In this document: positions 20,158 to 29,278 of the stretch, piece by piece | Numbering within the stretch: the first letter of the stretch is position 1 | Layout of the letters: the number at the start of each line of letters is the position of its first letter | Assembly: GCF_014698735.1 (NCBI RefSeq) | Contig: NZ_JACJTQ010000020.1 | Span: 44,273 to 108,272 of the forward strand | Source: Anabaena catenula FACHB-362 | GTDB lineage: Bacteria > Cyanobacteriota > Cyanobacteriia > Cyanobacteriales > Nostocaceae | DNA length: 64,000 bases | Direction of reading: 5' to 3' | Notes under the pieces: generated by a model | What the model was told of the DNA's origin: nothing | The model's database searches: none | Seen by the model: the letters and a program-made list of their open reading frames with translations, nothing else | Program-made: the position numbers and the translations under genes

Positions 20158-21597
20158 TTAACCCACACTACCTTCTAGTTTCAAACTCAACAACTTATCA
20201 GCCTCAACCGCAAACTCCATAGGAAGCTGATTAAAAACATCCTTACAGAAACCGCTAATCATCATCGAAATAGCATCTTCCGAAGAAATACCGCGTTGAG
20301 CAAAAAAGAACAATTGATCTTCGCCAATTTTAGAAGTAGAAGCTTCATGCTCAACCTTTCCAGTATTATTCTGAACTTGAATATAAGGAAAAGTATTAGC
20401 TTGAGCATTATCACCAATTAACATCGAGTCACATTGAGAATAATTTCTCGCACCCTTAGCAGTAGGATTAATCTTCACCAAACCCCGGTAACTATTGCTA
20501 GATTTACCAGCAGAAATTCCTTTAGAAATAATGGTGCTGCGGGTGTTTTTACCAACGTGAATCATCTTACTACCAGTATCAGCTTGCTGCATATTATTTG
20601 TCAGCGCAACTGAGTAAAATTCACCGACGGAATTATCACCCACTAAAACGCAACTAGGATACTTCCAAGTAATAGCTGAACCTGTTTCTACTTGAGTCCA
20701 AGAAATTTTAGAATTCACACCTTGACACAAACCACGTTTAGTCACAAAGTTGTAAATCCCACCTTTACCATTTGCGTCGCCGGCGTACCAGTTCTGCACA
20801 GTAGAATATTTAATTTCCGCATTATCTAAAGCCACCAATTCTACAACTGCTGCGTGTAATTGGTTGCTGTCGTACATGGGGGCTGTACAACCTTCTAAAT
20901 AGGAAACATAACTACCTTCTTCGGCGACAATTAAAGTCCGTTCAAATTGTCCTGTATCACCGGAATTAATGCGGAAATATGTAGACAATTCCATTGGACA
21001 TTTTAAGCCTTTGGGAATATAAACGAAAGAACCATCGCTGAACACAGCCGCATTTAAAGCTGCAAAATAATTATCAGCAATGGGAACAACGCTCCCCAAA
21101 TATTTTTTAATCAGTTCTGGATGTTCTTGCAGAGCTTCCGAAAAAGAACAGAAAATTACGCCATCTTTGGCAAGTTTCTCTTTATATGTAGTAGCGACAG
21201 AAACACTATCAAAAATCGCATCAACAGCAACGTTGGTTAATCGCTTTTGTTCATTTAAAGGAATACCCAATTTTGCGAAGGTTTCCAATAAAGTGGGATC
21301 AACTTCATCTAAACTGTTGAGTTTTGCTTTCTTTTGTTTCGGTGCAGAATAATAAATAATATCCTGATAATTAATAGGCGGATATTTGACATGAGACCAA
21401 GTTGGTTCTGTCATTTTCAGCCATTGGTGGTAGGCGCGGAGGCGATACTCCAGCATGAATTCCGGTTCATTCTTTTTGGCGGAAATCAGGCGGACAACAT
21501 CTTCGCTTAACCCACGGGGGATAGTATCAGCTTCAATATCGGTAACAAAGCCGTACTTGTAAGGTTGGTTGACTAAGGTTTTGACAGATGCGCTCAT
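20158..21597 (-). CDS. sufB: Fe-S cluster assembly protein SufB
   Basis: 479 residues, the usual SufB length. Recognisable segments are the N-terminal [72 protein letters not shown] and the C-terminal [19 protein letters not shown]. SufB carries the nascent cluster and receives sulfur from SufS. It is the first gene of the operon; its promoter faces sufR across a spacer with two SufR-type operators, which indicates control by cluster status. Confidence 0.97.
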   Translation of the reverse strand: MSASVKTLVNQPYKYGFVTDIEADTIPRGLSEDVVRLISAKKNEPEFMLEYRLRAYHQWLKMTEPTWSHVKYPPINYQDIIYYSAPKQKKAKLNSLDEVDPTLLETFAKLGIPLNEQKRLTNVAVDAIFDSVSVATTYKEKLAKDGVIFCSFSEALQEHPELIKKYLGSVVPIADNYFAALNAAVFSDGSFVYIPKGLKCPMELSTYFRINSGDTGQFERTLIVAEEGSYVSYLEGCTAPMYDSNQLHAAVVELVALDNAEIKYSTVQNWYAGDANGKGGIYNFVTKRGLCQGVNSKISWTQVETGSAITWKYPSCVLVGDNSVGEFYSVALTNNMQQADTGSKMIHVGKNTRSTIISKGISAGKSSNSYRGLVKINPTAKGARNYSQCDSMLIGDNAQANTFPYIQVQNNTGKVEHEASTSKIGEDQLFFFAQRGISSEDAISMMISGFCKDVFNQLPMEFAVEADKLLSLKLEGSVG

Positions 21598-21708
21598 CGG
21601 TTCTCTTGTGTTCTCTTTAAAGGACGGGCGACGGGTTGCATGAAGCTGATTCCCGTTTTGTGTTACCGATTGCTAACAGGACTGCTAGAATAGGTTTAAT
21701 GACTAAAA

Positions 21709-21722
21709 CAACTCGGCTGTTG
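21709..21722. promoter_or_regulatory. SufR operator 1 (CAAC-N6-GTTG)
   Basis: CAACTCGGCTGTTG is a perfect match to the CAAC-N6-GTTG inverted repeat described for cyanobacterial SufR. It lies 112 bases before the sufB start codon and 112 bases before the chosen sufR start. Confidence 0.88.
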
Positions 21723-21753
21723 TTTAATCTAATTTCATTGTACGATAGATTAA

Positions 21754-21767
21754 CAACAACAATGTTG
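21754..21767. promoter_or_regulatory. SufR operator 2 (CAAC-N6-GTTG)
   Basis: CAACAACAATGTTG is the second perfect match, embedded in the longer AACAACAACAATGTTGTTT. The two sites are 45 bases apart centre to centre, about four helix turns, so SufR dimers could sit on the same face. Confidence 0.88.
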
Positions 21768-21833
21768 TTTAAGTCAAATTTTGAGAAAAAAGTTTTTTAT
21801 TTTGGGACGTTTGCGAAGCGTCTAGTAGAGAAG

Positions 21834-22517
21834 ATGGCGACTACCCAGCAGACCTCAACTAAGCAAGATATCCTAGAGTATCTATTGAAACACTCACAAG
21901 CAACGGCTCTTGAACTGGCGGAAGTATTAGAAGTCAGTCCCCAAGCAATTCGCCGTCATTTAAAGGATTTAGAGACGGAGGAGCTAGTTCTCTATTCGGT
22001 ATCAGAACAACCGAGTATGGGCAGACCGCAGCACGTTTATCAATTGAGTCGTGGGGGAAGATTACACTTGCAGAAAAGCGCCAACCGCTTAAGTGACGGC
22101 TATGGCGAGTTTGCTGTTTCTCTCCTTGACACTTTAGCGGAAACTGTGGGACGTGAGCAAGTAAAATCTATTTTACGGAAACAGTGGGAACGCAAAGCTC
22201 AAGAATATCGGGAACGGGTAGGTAATGGTTCTTTGCAGGAACGAGTAGCAACTTTGATAGAATTGCGAAAGGCTGAAGGTTTTATGGCGGAGTTTCACGC
22301 TGTTGAATCAGATGCTAGTGGTGCAGAAAGATTCATTTTTGTGGAACATACCTGTGCCATTTCTAATGTTGCTGAATCTTTTCCTAGTGTATGTGGTCAT
22401 GAATTAGAAATGTTTGCGGCTATTCTACCAGATTGTACTGTAGAGCGTACCCATTCGCTGATTCATGGTGAACATCGCTGTGGTTATTTGGTTCAAGAAA
22501 GTCTCCCGCAAAGTTGA
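21834..22517 (+). CDS. sufR: Fe-S sensing transcriptional repressor SufR
   Basis: 227 residues from ATG 21834 (MATTQQTSTKQDILEYLLKH). The open frame extends upstream to 21636 but would run through both operators, so the later start is preferred; AGTAGAGAAG precedes it. The N-terminal DeoR-type winged helix is visible (ALELAEVLEVSPQAIRRHLK), and the C-terminal half carries the conserved cysteines (CAISNVAESFPSVC, PDCTV, HRCGY) that ligate a [4Fe-4S] cluster. With cluster bound, SufR represses sufBCDS and itself; loss of cluster relieves repression. It is divergent from sufB. Confidence 0.94.
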   Translation: MATTQQTSTKQDILEYLLKHSQATALELAEVLEVSPQAIRRHLKDLETEELVLYSVSEQPSMGRPQHVYQLSRGGRLHLQKSANRLSDGYGEFAVSLLDTLAETVGREQVKSILRKQWERKAQEYRERVGNGSLQERVATLIELRKAEGFMAEFHAVESDASGAERFIFVEHTCAISNVAESFPSVCGHELEMFAAILPDCTVERTHSLIHGEHRCGYLVQESLPQS

Positions 22518-22537
22518 AAAATCGCAAAGTAATTTTT

Positions 22538-22798
22538 ATGGATATCGCACCTAATCAATCATCAACTCAATTTTTATCTCTGGAAGAATCAGCCCAAGTT
22601 GATGCGGCTTTGTTATCTTCTCCTGAAAAGTTTTTAACTAGACTAACTATTTCTTCTTTAAGAATTTTACAACATATTGCTCAAGAGAATCAGGTAAAAA
22701 TTGAAGATTTAACTGCACAAGAAGTCATTGCCTGGTTTGAAAAAGATGCCAAGATTAGAAGAGAGGAAGGGGTTGAAACTGCATACCTAAAGTGGTAG
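22538..22798 (+). CDS. Small conserved hypothetical protein
   Basis: 86 residues from ATG 22538 (MDIAPNQSSTQFLSLEESAQ); an upstream TTG at 22514 overlaps the end of sufR and is less likely. Soluble, helical, acidic, with no motif I recognise and no membrane segment. It starts 20 bases after sufR in the same direction, so it is probably co-transcribed with sufR. I do not know its function. Confidence 0.7.
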   Translation: MDIAPNQSSTQFLSLEESAQVDAALLSSPEKFLTRLTISSLRILQHIAQENQVKIEDLTAQEVIAWFEKDAKIRREEGVETAYLKW

Positions 22799-22814
22799 AA
22801 ATAATCAATAAACT

Positions 22815-23390
22815 ATGACTAAAAGGCGAGTTTTTATTAGTCCATACTTCGCTACATTTGCATTAGTAGGACTATGTCTGATTAGTTGTAGTTTTGCTGG
22901 TAATCGCAGTCAATCAAAACAGGAGGCGAAAACCATGAAATTAGCAAGTAGCGCTTTTACAAATAATGGCTTAATTCCTGCTCAATATACCTGTGATGGT
23001 GCAAATTTATCCCCACCTCTTAACTGGGATGAAGTTCCACCAGGAACACAAAGTTTAGTATTGATTGTTGATGATCCAGATGCACCTGAACAAACATTTG
23101 TACATTGGGTTGTTTACGATATTCCACCTACAATTTACCAATTAGCAGAAAAAACTCCTGCTGAGAAAACTCTAACTAATGGTGCGGTGCAGGGAGTAAA
23201 TGATTTTGGCAACTTTGGTTATGGTGGCCCTTGTCCACCCAGTGGAACTCATCGCTATTTTTTCCAAATTTATGCTTTAGATAAAAAGTTGAGTTTAGCT
23301 GCTGGTGCTAGTAAATCCCAAATCATAACTGCAATGGCAGGTCATGTTTTGGCGAAATCAGAATTAATTGGACGTTATAAACGACCCTAA
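22815..23390 (+). CDS. YbhB/YbcL-family (PEBP/RKIP-like) lipoprotein
   Basis: 191 residues. N-terminal signal with a lipobox, LISC at about residues 23-26, predicts a lipid-anchored exported protein. The mature part has the phosphatidylethanolamine-binding family signatures DDPDAPEQTFVHWVVYDIP and GPCPPSGTHRYFFQIYALD. The bacterial family is structurally known, but its ligand is uncertain. It starts 16 bases after the preceding small gene, so it may be part of the same transcript. Confidence 0.88.
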   Translation: MTKRRVFISPYFATFALVGLCLISCSFAGNRSQSKQEAKTMKLASSAFTNNGLIPAQYTCDGANLSPPLNWDEVPPGTQSLVLIVDDPDAPEQTFVHWVVYDIPPTIYQLAEKTPAEKTLTNGAVQGVNDFGNFGYGGPCPPSGTHRYFFQIYALDKKLSLAAGASKSQIITAMAGHVLAKSELIGRYKRP

Positions 23391-23399
23391 CATCAAATA

Positions 23400-23429
23400 A
23401 TAAAATAAAAAGCACCCTTTCCAGGTGCT
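23400..23429 (-). terminator. Terminator between convergent genes
   Basis: AGCACC/GGTGCT stem with a 7-base loop. Read on the minus strand it is followed by TTTTTATTTTATT, so it mainly ends the transcript of the membrane protein gene at 23470-24105. Confidence 0.82.
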
Positions 23430-23469
23430 GAACAATTAATTAAGCATTTTTAGTTTTTCAAAGGATTCG

Positions 23470-24105
23470 TTAATGATTGTAATTATTAGTCCGAGGTGTA
23501 CGAGCGCCAACAACTGCACCTATGAGCGCAGTAGCTAAACCTAATAAAGAACCAAAGACATACCACCACAAGGTTCTAGAAGTGGCAGCAGCAATTTCAC
23601 GAGCTTGTGCAGCCGTTAACTGAGGCACATTTTGCTGTATGGGAGAACCCGACTGCTGTACTTGATTTATCACGTCTCCGGCGTTAGCAGCAACAACACC
23701 GAAAGCACCCGTTACTCCCGTTGCTAATAGCCATGAGCTAAGAGCCAATGTTGTTGCCCAAAGAATAGCACCGTTCAGGAGTGCTGTGTTGCGATTCATG
23801 GGTCCACAACCACGGGTTGTTACCCAACCACCAACAAATAAGGAAATCAACAAAGCAATAGTTGACCAAAGCCCTACATTACTGGCAACACCCGGTGTAA
23901 TCGATCTAGGTGCTAATGAGTTAGCTATTCTACCTGCTCCAAGAGCGCCAAACAATGCACTCAAAATCAATTGTGTAGCTAAACCAACCAAGACACCAGA
24001 AATTATCGGACCCCAGCGAACACGATCATGATATTCACCTACTCGACTCGCAATAGTGGTCTCGGTTGGTATCATATCATCATTTACCCGATTCACGTAT
24101 GACAT
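23470..24105 (-). CDS. Hypothetical four-helix membrane protein
   Basis: 211 residues. After a polar N-terminus (about 1-30) there are four hydrophobic segments: GPIISGVLVGLATQLILSAL, the one around STIALLISLFVGGWVTT, ILWATTLALSSWLLATGV and WWYVFGSLLGLATALIGAVV. A polar Gln/Ala-rich loop precedes the last. No catalytic motif seen; function unknown. It is transcribed alone, with a terminator just downstream. Confidence 0.75.
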   Translation of the reverse strand: MSYVNRVNDDMIPTETTIASRVGEYHDRVRWGPIISGVLVGLATQLILSALFGALGAGRIANSLAPRSITPGVASNVGLWSTIALLISLFVGGWVTTRGCGPMNRNTALLNGAILWATTLALSSWLLATGVTGAFGVVAANAGDVINQVQQSGSPIQQNVPQLTAAQAREIAAATSRTLWWYVFGSLLGLATALIGAVVGARTPRTNNYNH

Positions 24106-24399
24106 AGTCTATTTTGTCCCTTGCTAGTTCAGGAAATTCTCTCAGGTATATTTATGCTTTATGTTTAAAAGTAAATTACTTTTTGTCAGGTTTTATATCT
24201 ATCAATAGAAGGACTTGATCACTCTGTCATTAGTAAGAATAATAACGTTTAAATTTACTTATTTAAGTTTGATAGTATAACTAAACCTTGCAGGCATTTG
24301 ATATAGAAAATATCAAAATTTATATCTTTGAAACTGCATTTTCGGTAATAAAATATCCAAATATCTCAGCTTTTACTTAATTAAAAAATCAGGAAATTT

Positions 24400-24726
24400 T
24401 TAACGAATCTTTACAGCTGTACCTGTGGCAGTAATTAGTAATAAAACCCCAGATTGGTCAACATTTATAGTTCCTGTATCAATTTCAATGCCAATAACAG
24501 CATCTGCTCCTAAACGTTGCGCTCTTTGTTCTAGTTCTTCTAATGCTTTTCGTTGTCCTTGTTCAAATAAGCGCTCATAGCTGCCAGTACGTCCACCGAC
24601 GATATCACGAATGCCGGCTAAAAAATCCCGCAGGAAATTGCTACCATAGACGACTTGTGCTGTCACAATACCCAAATATGAATCAATTACAGCGCCTTGA
24701 ATTACGTCAGTAGTACTTAAAAGCAT
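24400..24726 (-). CDS. YbjQ (UPF0145) family protein
   Basis: 108 residues, the typical length. Conserved features are the start LLSTTDVIQGAVIDSYLGIV, GSNFLRDFLAGIRDIVGGR and RAQRLGADAVIGIEID. The family forms small oligomeric cytoplasmic proteins sometimes annotated as heavy-metal-binding; the biochemical role is not established. Monocistronic. The 24106-24399 stretch downstream is AT-rich and holds nothing I recognise. Confidence 0.88.
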   Translation of the reverse strand: MLLSTTDVIQGAVIDSYLGIVTAQVVYGSNFLRDFLAGIRDIVGGRTGSYERLFEQGQRKALEELEQRAQRLGADAVIGIEIDTGTINVDQSGVLLLITATGTAVKIR

Positions 24727-25371
24727 AAATTCACTTCCAAAATAGGGAGTTGCTAGGTCGGTTAGGTCATAAACTAATTATACAATCTATATTCCACAAG
24801 ACTTTCCAGCTTTTTGCCTGTTAAGAGTTTCCTGCAATAGACCATATATTCTAATTTTGCATTTTCCTGATGCAGATTGCCAGAATTGGTGGAACTTTTT
24901 GGATGTTATAGTGATCCTAATGTTTTGACACTACCACAAATTTAACTGCAATTGTTATGGCGATTCCCACATTCGTGAGGTACAGCAAAAAAGATTTAAC
25001 CGCAGATAAAAGAGGATAAACGCAGATGGACGCAGATAAATTTGGATATCAGGCGATTAGTAACGCAGTTAATTCAAAATTCAAACTAGTGCCGACTCCA
25101 GGCTGATTTTTTCAATTCAAAAAGTAGATTACACAAGCTTTTGAGTTGAATATGACTGAGTATTTACTTTCGCCACGCTGCACTAGGAAATGCTATATGT
25201 CTTTTAAATTTAAGTCCTAGGATCAAAAAAATGCCTAATTTACGGTATCAATGGATAAATTTCCTAAATTATTAATATTTTCAAAATGTGAACAAAGACA
25301 CTTTCCAAAATTCAATATTTTTGTTTTAATGTACCAAACAAAAACTTTACGAAACTTTAAGGAAATTTACT
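24727..25371. other. Gene-free region with a dispersed repeat
   Basis: 645 bases between divergent genes. At about 24993-25042 is a repeat built from AACCGCAGATAAA and GGATAAACGCAGATGGACGC, a common dispersed element in Nostoc-type genomes. The rest is AT-rich. A weak ATG frame at 25251-25433 runs into the next gene in another phase and is not convincing. AAGGAAA just before 25372 is the ribosome-binding site of the TPR gene. Confidence 0.55.
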
Positions 25372-26052
25372 GTGTTCAAACCAACATCATTTTTAGTAAC
25401 TTTTCTATTATTAGGATGTTTCATGACTACTAGTCCCTTGATAGCGCAAGCTGAGGTACTAGTGGCACAAGCCCGAAACCCACAGTTAAAGGAACTGTTA
25501 GAAGAAGGGAGGAGGCTAGTAGATACAGGGGATTATAATGGGGCGATCGCACTTTATCAGCAAGCTGCAAATATAGACCCCAGAAATGCCAAGATACATT
25601 CTGGGATTGGCTACTTATATGCCCAACAAGGGAATTTTCAATTGGCGTTAGCTGCTTATCGACGAGCGATCGCTATTGACTCCAATAATAGTGATTTTTA
25701 CTACGCTGTTGGTTATATCAAAGGTAACTTAGGAGACACCGCTGGAGCAAAAGAGGCTTATCGTCGTGCGATTCAGCTAAATCGTGGCAATCTTAATGCC
25801 TATTTAGGTTTGGGTGTAACTCAAGCCTCTCTAGGAGACTATGAATCAGCTAAGTGGGCTTATGAACAAGCACTTAATTTGAATAGGAACAATCCTCGCA
25901 CTTATGAGTTGATGGGTTCAATGTTCAAACAGCGACGACAAACACAACAAGCCAGCAGCGTCCTACAAAAAGCCCGCGATTTATATCGACGTGGTAATGA
26001 TCCAGACGGGGTAAACAGGGTAGACGCAATACTGCGAGAAATAGGCGGTTAA
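25372..26052 (+). CDS. Exported TPR-repeat protein
   Basis: 226 residues from a GTG start, chosen because AAGGAAA lies about 7 bases upstream and because it opens a signal peptide (FLVTFLLLGCFMTTSPLIAQA). From about residue 38 it consists of four or five tetratricopeptide repeats with the W/L-G-Y-A-F-A-P pattern (GDYNGAIALYQQAANIDPRN and on). It probably acts as a periplasmic or thylakoid-lumen protein-interaction scaffold; the partner is unknown. Monocistronic. Confidence 0.85.
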   Translation: MFKPTSFLVTFLLLGCFMTTSPLIAQAEVLVAQARNPQLKELLEEGRRLVDTGDYNGAIALYQQAANIDPRNAKIHSGIGYLYAQQGNFQLALAAYRRAIAIDSNNSDFYYAVGYIKGNLGDTAGAKEAYRRAIQLNRGNLNAYLGLGVTQASLGDYESAKWAYEQALNLNRNNPRTYELMGSMFKQRRQTQQASSVLQKARDLYRRGNDPDGVNRVDAILREIGG

Positions 26053-26090
26053 TTAATTAAGGTGTGGTGTGTAGGATTTTAAGGGTATGG

Positions 26091-26111
26091 GGTGTAGGGT
26101 GTAGGGTGTAG
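26091..26111. repeat. Short tandem heptamer repeat (GGTGTAG)3
   Basis: Three exact GGTGTAG copies in a row, followed by GGG. This is the class of short tandemly repeated heptamers (STRR) known from heterocyst-forming cyanobacteria. It lies between the TPR gene and the 3' end of nadE. Confidence 0.85.
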
Positions 26112-26160
26112 GGAAAGAAGAAAAAAAACTTAATTCTTGCTACTGACAAATGACCAATGA

Positions 26161-27834
26161 CTACTGACTACTAACTACTCTAGCAATAGGCATTCGCCAA
26201 CCAGTACCAAAGGCGCGGTCAGTGATTTTCAGTCCGGGGGGTGCTTGTCGCCGTTTAAATTCAGCCCGCGCTACCATTTGCAATACTCGATTGACAATTA
26301 CTGAGTCATGACCGGCTGCAACTATCTGTGCTGCTGATTGGTGGTTATGAATCAGACGTTCTAAGATATCATCCAAGATTTCATAAGCTGGTAAGGAATC
26401 TTGGTCAACTTGACCTGGTTTCAGTTCTGCGCTGGGTGCTTTGGTGAGAATATTTTGGGGAATAATTTCTGTCTGGTTATAAGCATTTAACCAATGACAC
26501 AGAGAATACACACGAGTTTTAGGAACATCTGCAATCACTGCTAAACCGCCATTCATATCACCGTAAAGGGTGCAGTAACCAACAGCCATTTCTGACTTGT
26601 TACCAGTAGATAAGAGCAGATGACCAAATTTATTAGCGATCGCCATTAATAAATTACCACGAATCCGCGATTGAATATTCTCTTCAGCAATACCAAACTC
26701 AGTTCCTGCAAATAAATCAGCCAAAGTGTGATCAAACGCCTGCATTAATTCGCCAATCGGTAGAATATGAGTTTTAATTCCCAAATTTTCGCCTAAAGCC
26801 AAAGCATCACTAATAGAATGTTGGGAACTATAAGGAGAAGGCATCAAAACACCAAAGACATTTTCCTTACCCAATGCCGCAGTGGCAATTGCCGCTACTA
26901 ATGCCGAATCAACCCCACCACTTAAACCTAATATTACTTGAGAAAAGCGACATTTCTGGATATAGTCTTTCACACCCAAAACCAAAGCCTGCCAAATTTC
27001 CTCATCTTCAGATTCATCAGCAGGGGAAACAGAACCTAACTGTAAATCACGCTGTATTTCATCAAACTCAACTACTACTAAATCAGCTTTAAAACCCTTA
27101 GCACGACAGATAATTTCACCGTGCTGATTTACAGCAAAACTACGCCCATCAAAAATCAAATCATCATTTCCGCCAATTTGGTTAGTATAAATTACTGGGT
27201 GTTTAAAATTCACTGCACTATGTTGCAGCATCGCTTCTCGTAACTTTTGCTTACCTACAGTGTAGGGTGATGCAGATAAATTGACAATTAAATCTACACC
27301 TAAATTTGATAAATCAGCAATAGGATTAACTGCATAACTACGTTTACCCCAAAACTCCTCATTATTCCACAAATCTTCGCAAATAGTTACGCCAATATTT
27401 ATATCATCTAAAGTGAAATAATTAGCTTGTAACCCAGGTTGAAAATAACGGTTTTCGTCAAAAACATCATAAGTTGGTAAAAGTCGTTTGTGGAAATATT
27501 GTTTAACTTTCCCTGCTTCTAATAAAGCAATGCTATTAAATAAATTTTTTCCTCCTGTAATATGTGCTTCTGTATTTTTGACAACAGTTCCTACTAACAC
27601 AGCTAAATTGGCAGGTAAATCTTTAGCTAATTGTTGTAATGTGAAATCCATTGCTTCCACAAAACTAGGATTTAGTAATAAATCCCTAGGTGGATAACCA
27701 CATAAAGAAAGTTCTGGTGTTAATAATAAACGGACATTTTCTGATACTGCCTTTTGTGCCGTTTCCAGAATCTTTTGGGAGTTGCCGAGTAAGTCACCAA
27801 TGATAGGATTAAGTTGAGCGATAGCGATTTTCAT
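26161..27834 (-). CDS. nadE: Glutamine-dependent NAD+ synthase
   Basis: 557 residues with the two-domain build of the glutamine-hydrolysing form. The N-terminal nitrilase-like glutaminase has its Glu-Lys-Cys triad in LTPELSLCGYPPRD, YFHKRLLPTYDVFDE and GVTICEDLW; the C-terminal NAD synthase domain has the PPi loop LGLSGGVDSALV (about residues 305-316) and RIRGNLLMAIAN. It amidates nicotinate adenine dinucleotide to NAD+, the last step of the pathway. It is the last gene in the pncB-nadD-nrtR-nadE order, 115 bases after nrtR. Confidence 0.96.
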   Translation of the reverse strand: MKIAIAQLNPIIGDLLGNSQKILETAQKAVSENVRLLLTPELSLCGYPPRDLLLNPSFVEAMDFTLQQLAKDLPANLAVLVGTVVKNTEAHITGGKNLFNSIALLEAGKVKQYFHKRLLPTYDVFDENRYFQPGLQANYFTLDDINIGVTICEDLWNNEEFWGKRSYAVNPIADLSNLGVDLIVNLSASPYTVGKQKLREAMLQHSAVNFKHPVIYTNQIGGNDDLIFDGRSFAVNQHGEIICRAKGFKADLVVVEFDEIQRDLQLGSVSPADESEDEEIWQALVLGVKDYIQKCRFSQVILGLSGGVDSALVAAIATAALGKENVFGVLMPSPYSSQHSISDALALGENLGIKTHILPIGELMQAFDHTLADLFAGTEFGIAEENIQSRIRGNLLMAIANKFGHLLLSTGNKSEMAVGYCTLYGDMNGGLAVIADVPKTRVYSLCHWLNAYNQTEIIPQNILTKAPSAELKPGQVDQDSLPAYEILDDILERLIHNHQSAAQIVAAGHDSVIVNRVLQMVARAEFKRRQAPPGLKITDRAFGTGWRMPIARVVSSQ

Positions 27835-27949
27835 ATTGATAATTGGTAATCAGATTATTAAAATTTTCTTCCTTCTTCCTTCTTCCTTCGCGTACTTCGC
27901 GTCTTTGCGGTTTATTTAATCCGTATTTCTGAATATCACTTACTTTGAA

Positions 27950-28696
27950 TTAAATAAACACTAATGGCTTATCCTTAAAAGGCGCAAAAGCCGCAGCATC
28001 AAACTTATACAAACTAGCCGGACGACCAGCACCCCTTGAAACCTTAATACCCGTATCGCATAAAAAACCTAATTTGAGTAACCGCGCTCGAAAATTAGAA
28101 TAATCAGAGAAATGTTCCCCTAAAACAGTTGTGTATAACTGATATAAATCATTCAAAGTAAAGGTTTCTGGCAAAACATCAAAAGCTACAGGACTATATT
28201 CTAATTTGTTTTTTAGTCGTCTGTGTCCATAGGTAATAATTTCATTATGGTCAAATGCTAATTTAGGTAGTTGCTTGACAGGATACCAAGCAATACCAGC
28301 AACTTTATCAGCGATTAATTCTGCTTCTTCAAACCGGACTAAAGCAAAGTAACTAACCGATAAATAACGCACACCATAACTATGAATATTTTCCCTGGGG
28401 TCACGATTTGGTCCACCAAAAGTATAAAGTTGTTCTAAATAGAGATTATGGACTTTGATTTTTTCTGCCATAATGCGATAAGCTGCATCTTCTAAAGATT
28501 CTCCTTGACGCACCAAAGTACCAGGAAGACTCCAAGAATTTAAAAATGGTTCTTGCTGTCGCATTACTAACAGCACTAATAGCCGATTTTGGGCAGTATC
28601 TACAGAAAAAATTACATTATCTACACCAACTTTGAAATCAGCCAAAGGTTGTTGATTTGTCGGATTGAAAATCTTTTTATGGTGGCGTTCTGGCAT
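27950..28696 (-). CDS. nrtR: NrtR-type Nudix-related regulator of NAD metabolism
   Basis: 248 residues. N-terminal Nudix fold with a degenerate box: RQGESLEDAAYRIMAEKI keeps E-x7-R, but the catalytic REUxEExGU tail is altered (RI in place of RE, AE in place of EE), as expected for NrtR proteins that bind ADP-ribose without being efficient hydrolases. The C-terminal winged helix (about 170-245) reads LNDLYQLYTTVLGEHFSD then FRARLLKLGFL, typical of NrtR. It starts directly after nadD, inside the genes it would control. A palindrome in front of pncB matches the expected operator. A Nudix hydrolase without a regulatory role is the alternative. Confidence 0.87.
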   Translation of the reverse strand: MPERHHKKIFNPTNQQPLADFKVGVDNVIFSVDTAQNRLLVLLVMRQQEPFLNSWSLPGTLVRQGESLEDAAYRIMAEKIKVHNLYLEQLYTFGGPNRDPRENIHSYGVRYLSVSYFALVRFEEAELIADKVAGIAWYPVKQLPKLAFDHNEIITYGHRRLKNKLEYSPVAFDVLPETFTLNDLYQLYTTVLGEHFSDYSNFRARLLKLGFLCDTGIKVSRGAGRPASLYKFDAAAFAPFKDKPLVFI

Positions 28697-29278
28697 TTAA
28701 ACGTACAAATGCTGTTGATGGATATAAGCAACGACATGGGGTGTCAGGGTTTCGGGATCTTTTTGTTCACGAAAAGCTGTGGAGGAGACATCTAAACCGG
28801 TTAAACTAGCGATCGCAATTTTCCCTCCTAGCTGTTTGACTCCTTCTAAACTAGGATAATCTATTACATAACCTGGTCGGGGAATCACCAATAGCTGCAC
28901 TTGTGTTAACAAATCTTTGACATTATACCAGCGTGGTAATTGATGCAATAAATCTGAACCAATTACCAAAGTATATTCGGCATCATCACCCCAACATACT
29001 TTAGCTTTTTCTAAAGTTTCCAGTGTTCTCCAACTACTTAAATCTTGTTCTAAAGTAATATTTTGTTTTGGGGCATCTATATCTGTAATTAGCAGTTGTA
29101 ACATTGCTGCCCGATGAGGTAAAGGTGTTTGTTGAGACTTAAAAGGATTATCCGCAGCCCAAACTGCAACCCAATCATAACCTTCAGACAACCATTTGAG
29201 AATTTTCTGATGTCCAGCAGTTGGTGGATCTGCACTTGTACCAAATAAAGCAATTCTCTTCATTTTATTTTGCGCCAT
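28697..29278 (-). CDS. nadD: Nicotinate-nucleotide adenylyltransferase
   Basis: 193 residues. Nucleotidyltransferase fold with the N-terminal GTSADPPTAGH motif (the HxGH-type site) and the C-terminal SSTAFRE equivalent of ISSTxxR. It transfers AMP from ATP to nicotinate mononucleotide, the step between PncB and NadE. It begins one base from the pncB stop and ends one base from the nrtR start, so the three are tightly coupled. A broader nicotinamide-mononucleotide activity cannot be excluded by eye. Confidence 0.92.
   Translation of the reverse strand: MAQNKMKRIALFGTSADPPTAGHQKILKWLSEGYDWVAVWAADNPFKSQQTPLPHRAAMLQLLITDIDAPKQNITLEQDLSSWRTLETLEKAKVCWGDDAEYTLVIGSDLLHQLPRWYNVKDLLTQVQLLVIPRPGYVIDYPSLEGVKQLGGKIAIASLTGLDVSSTAFREQKDPETLTPHVVAYIHQQHLYV

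Noticed and set aside
21636..21833. Upstream extension of sufR (66 codons)
   Set aside because: It would translate through both SufR operators and a repeat-like GGGACGTTTGCGAAGCGTC stretch; family length fits the later start.
25251..25433. A 60-codon plus-strand frame before the TPR gene
   Set aside because: It overlaps the TPR gene's start in another phase and has no ribosome-binding site.
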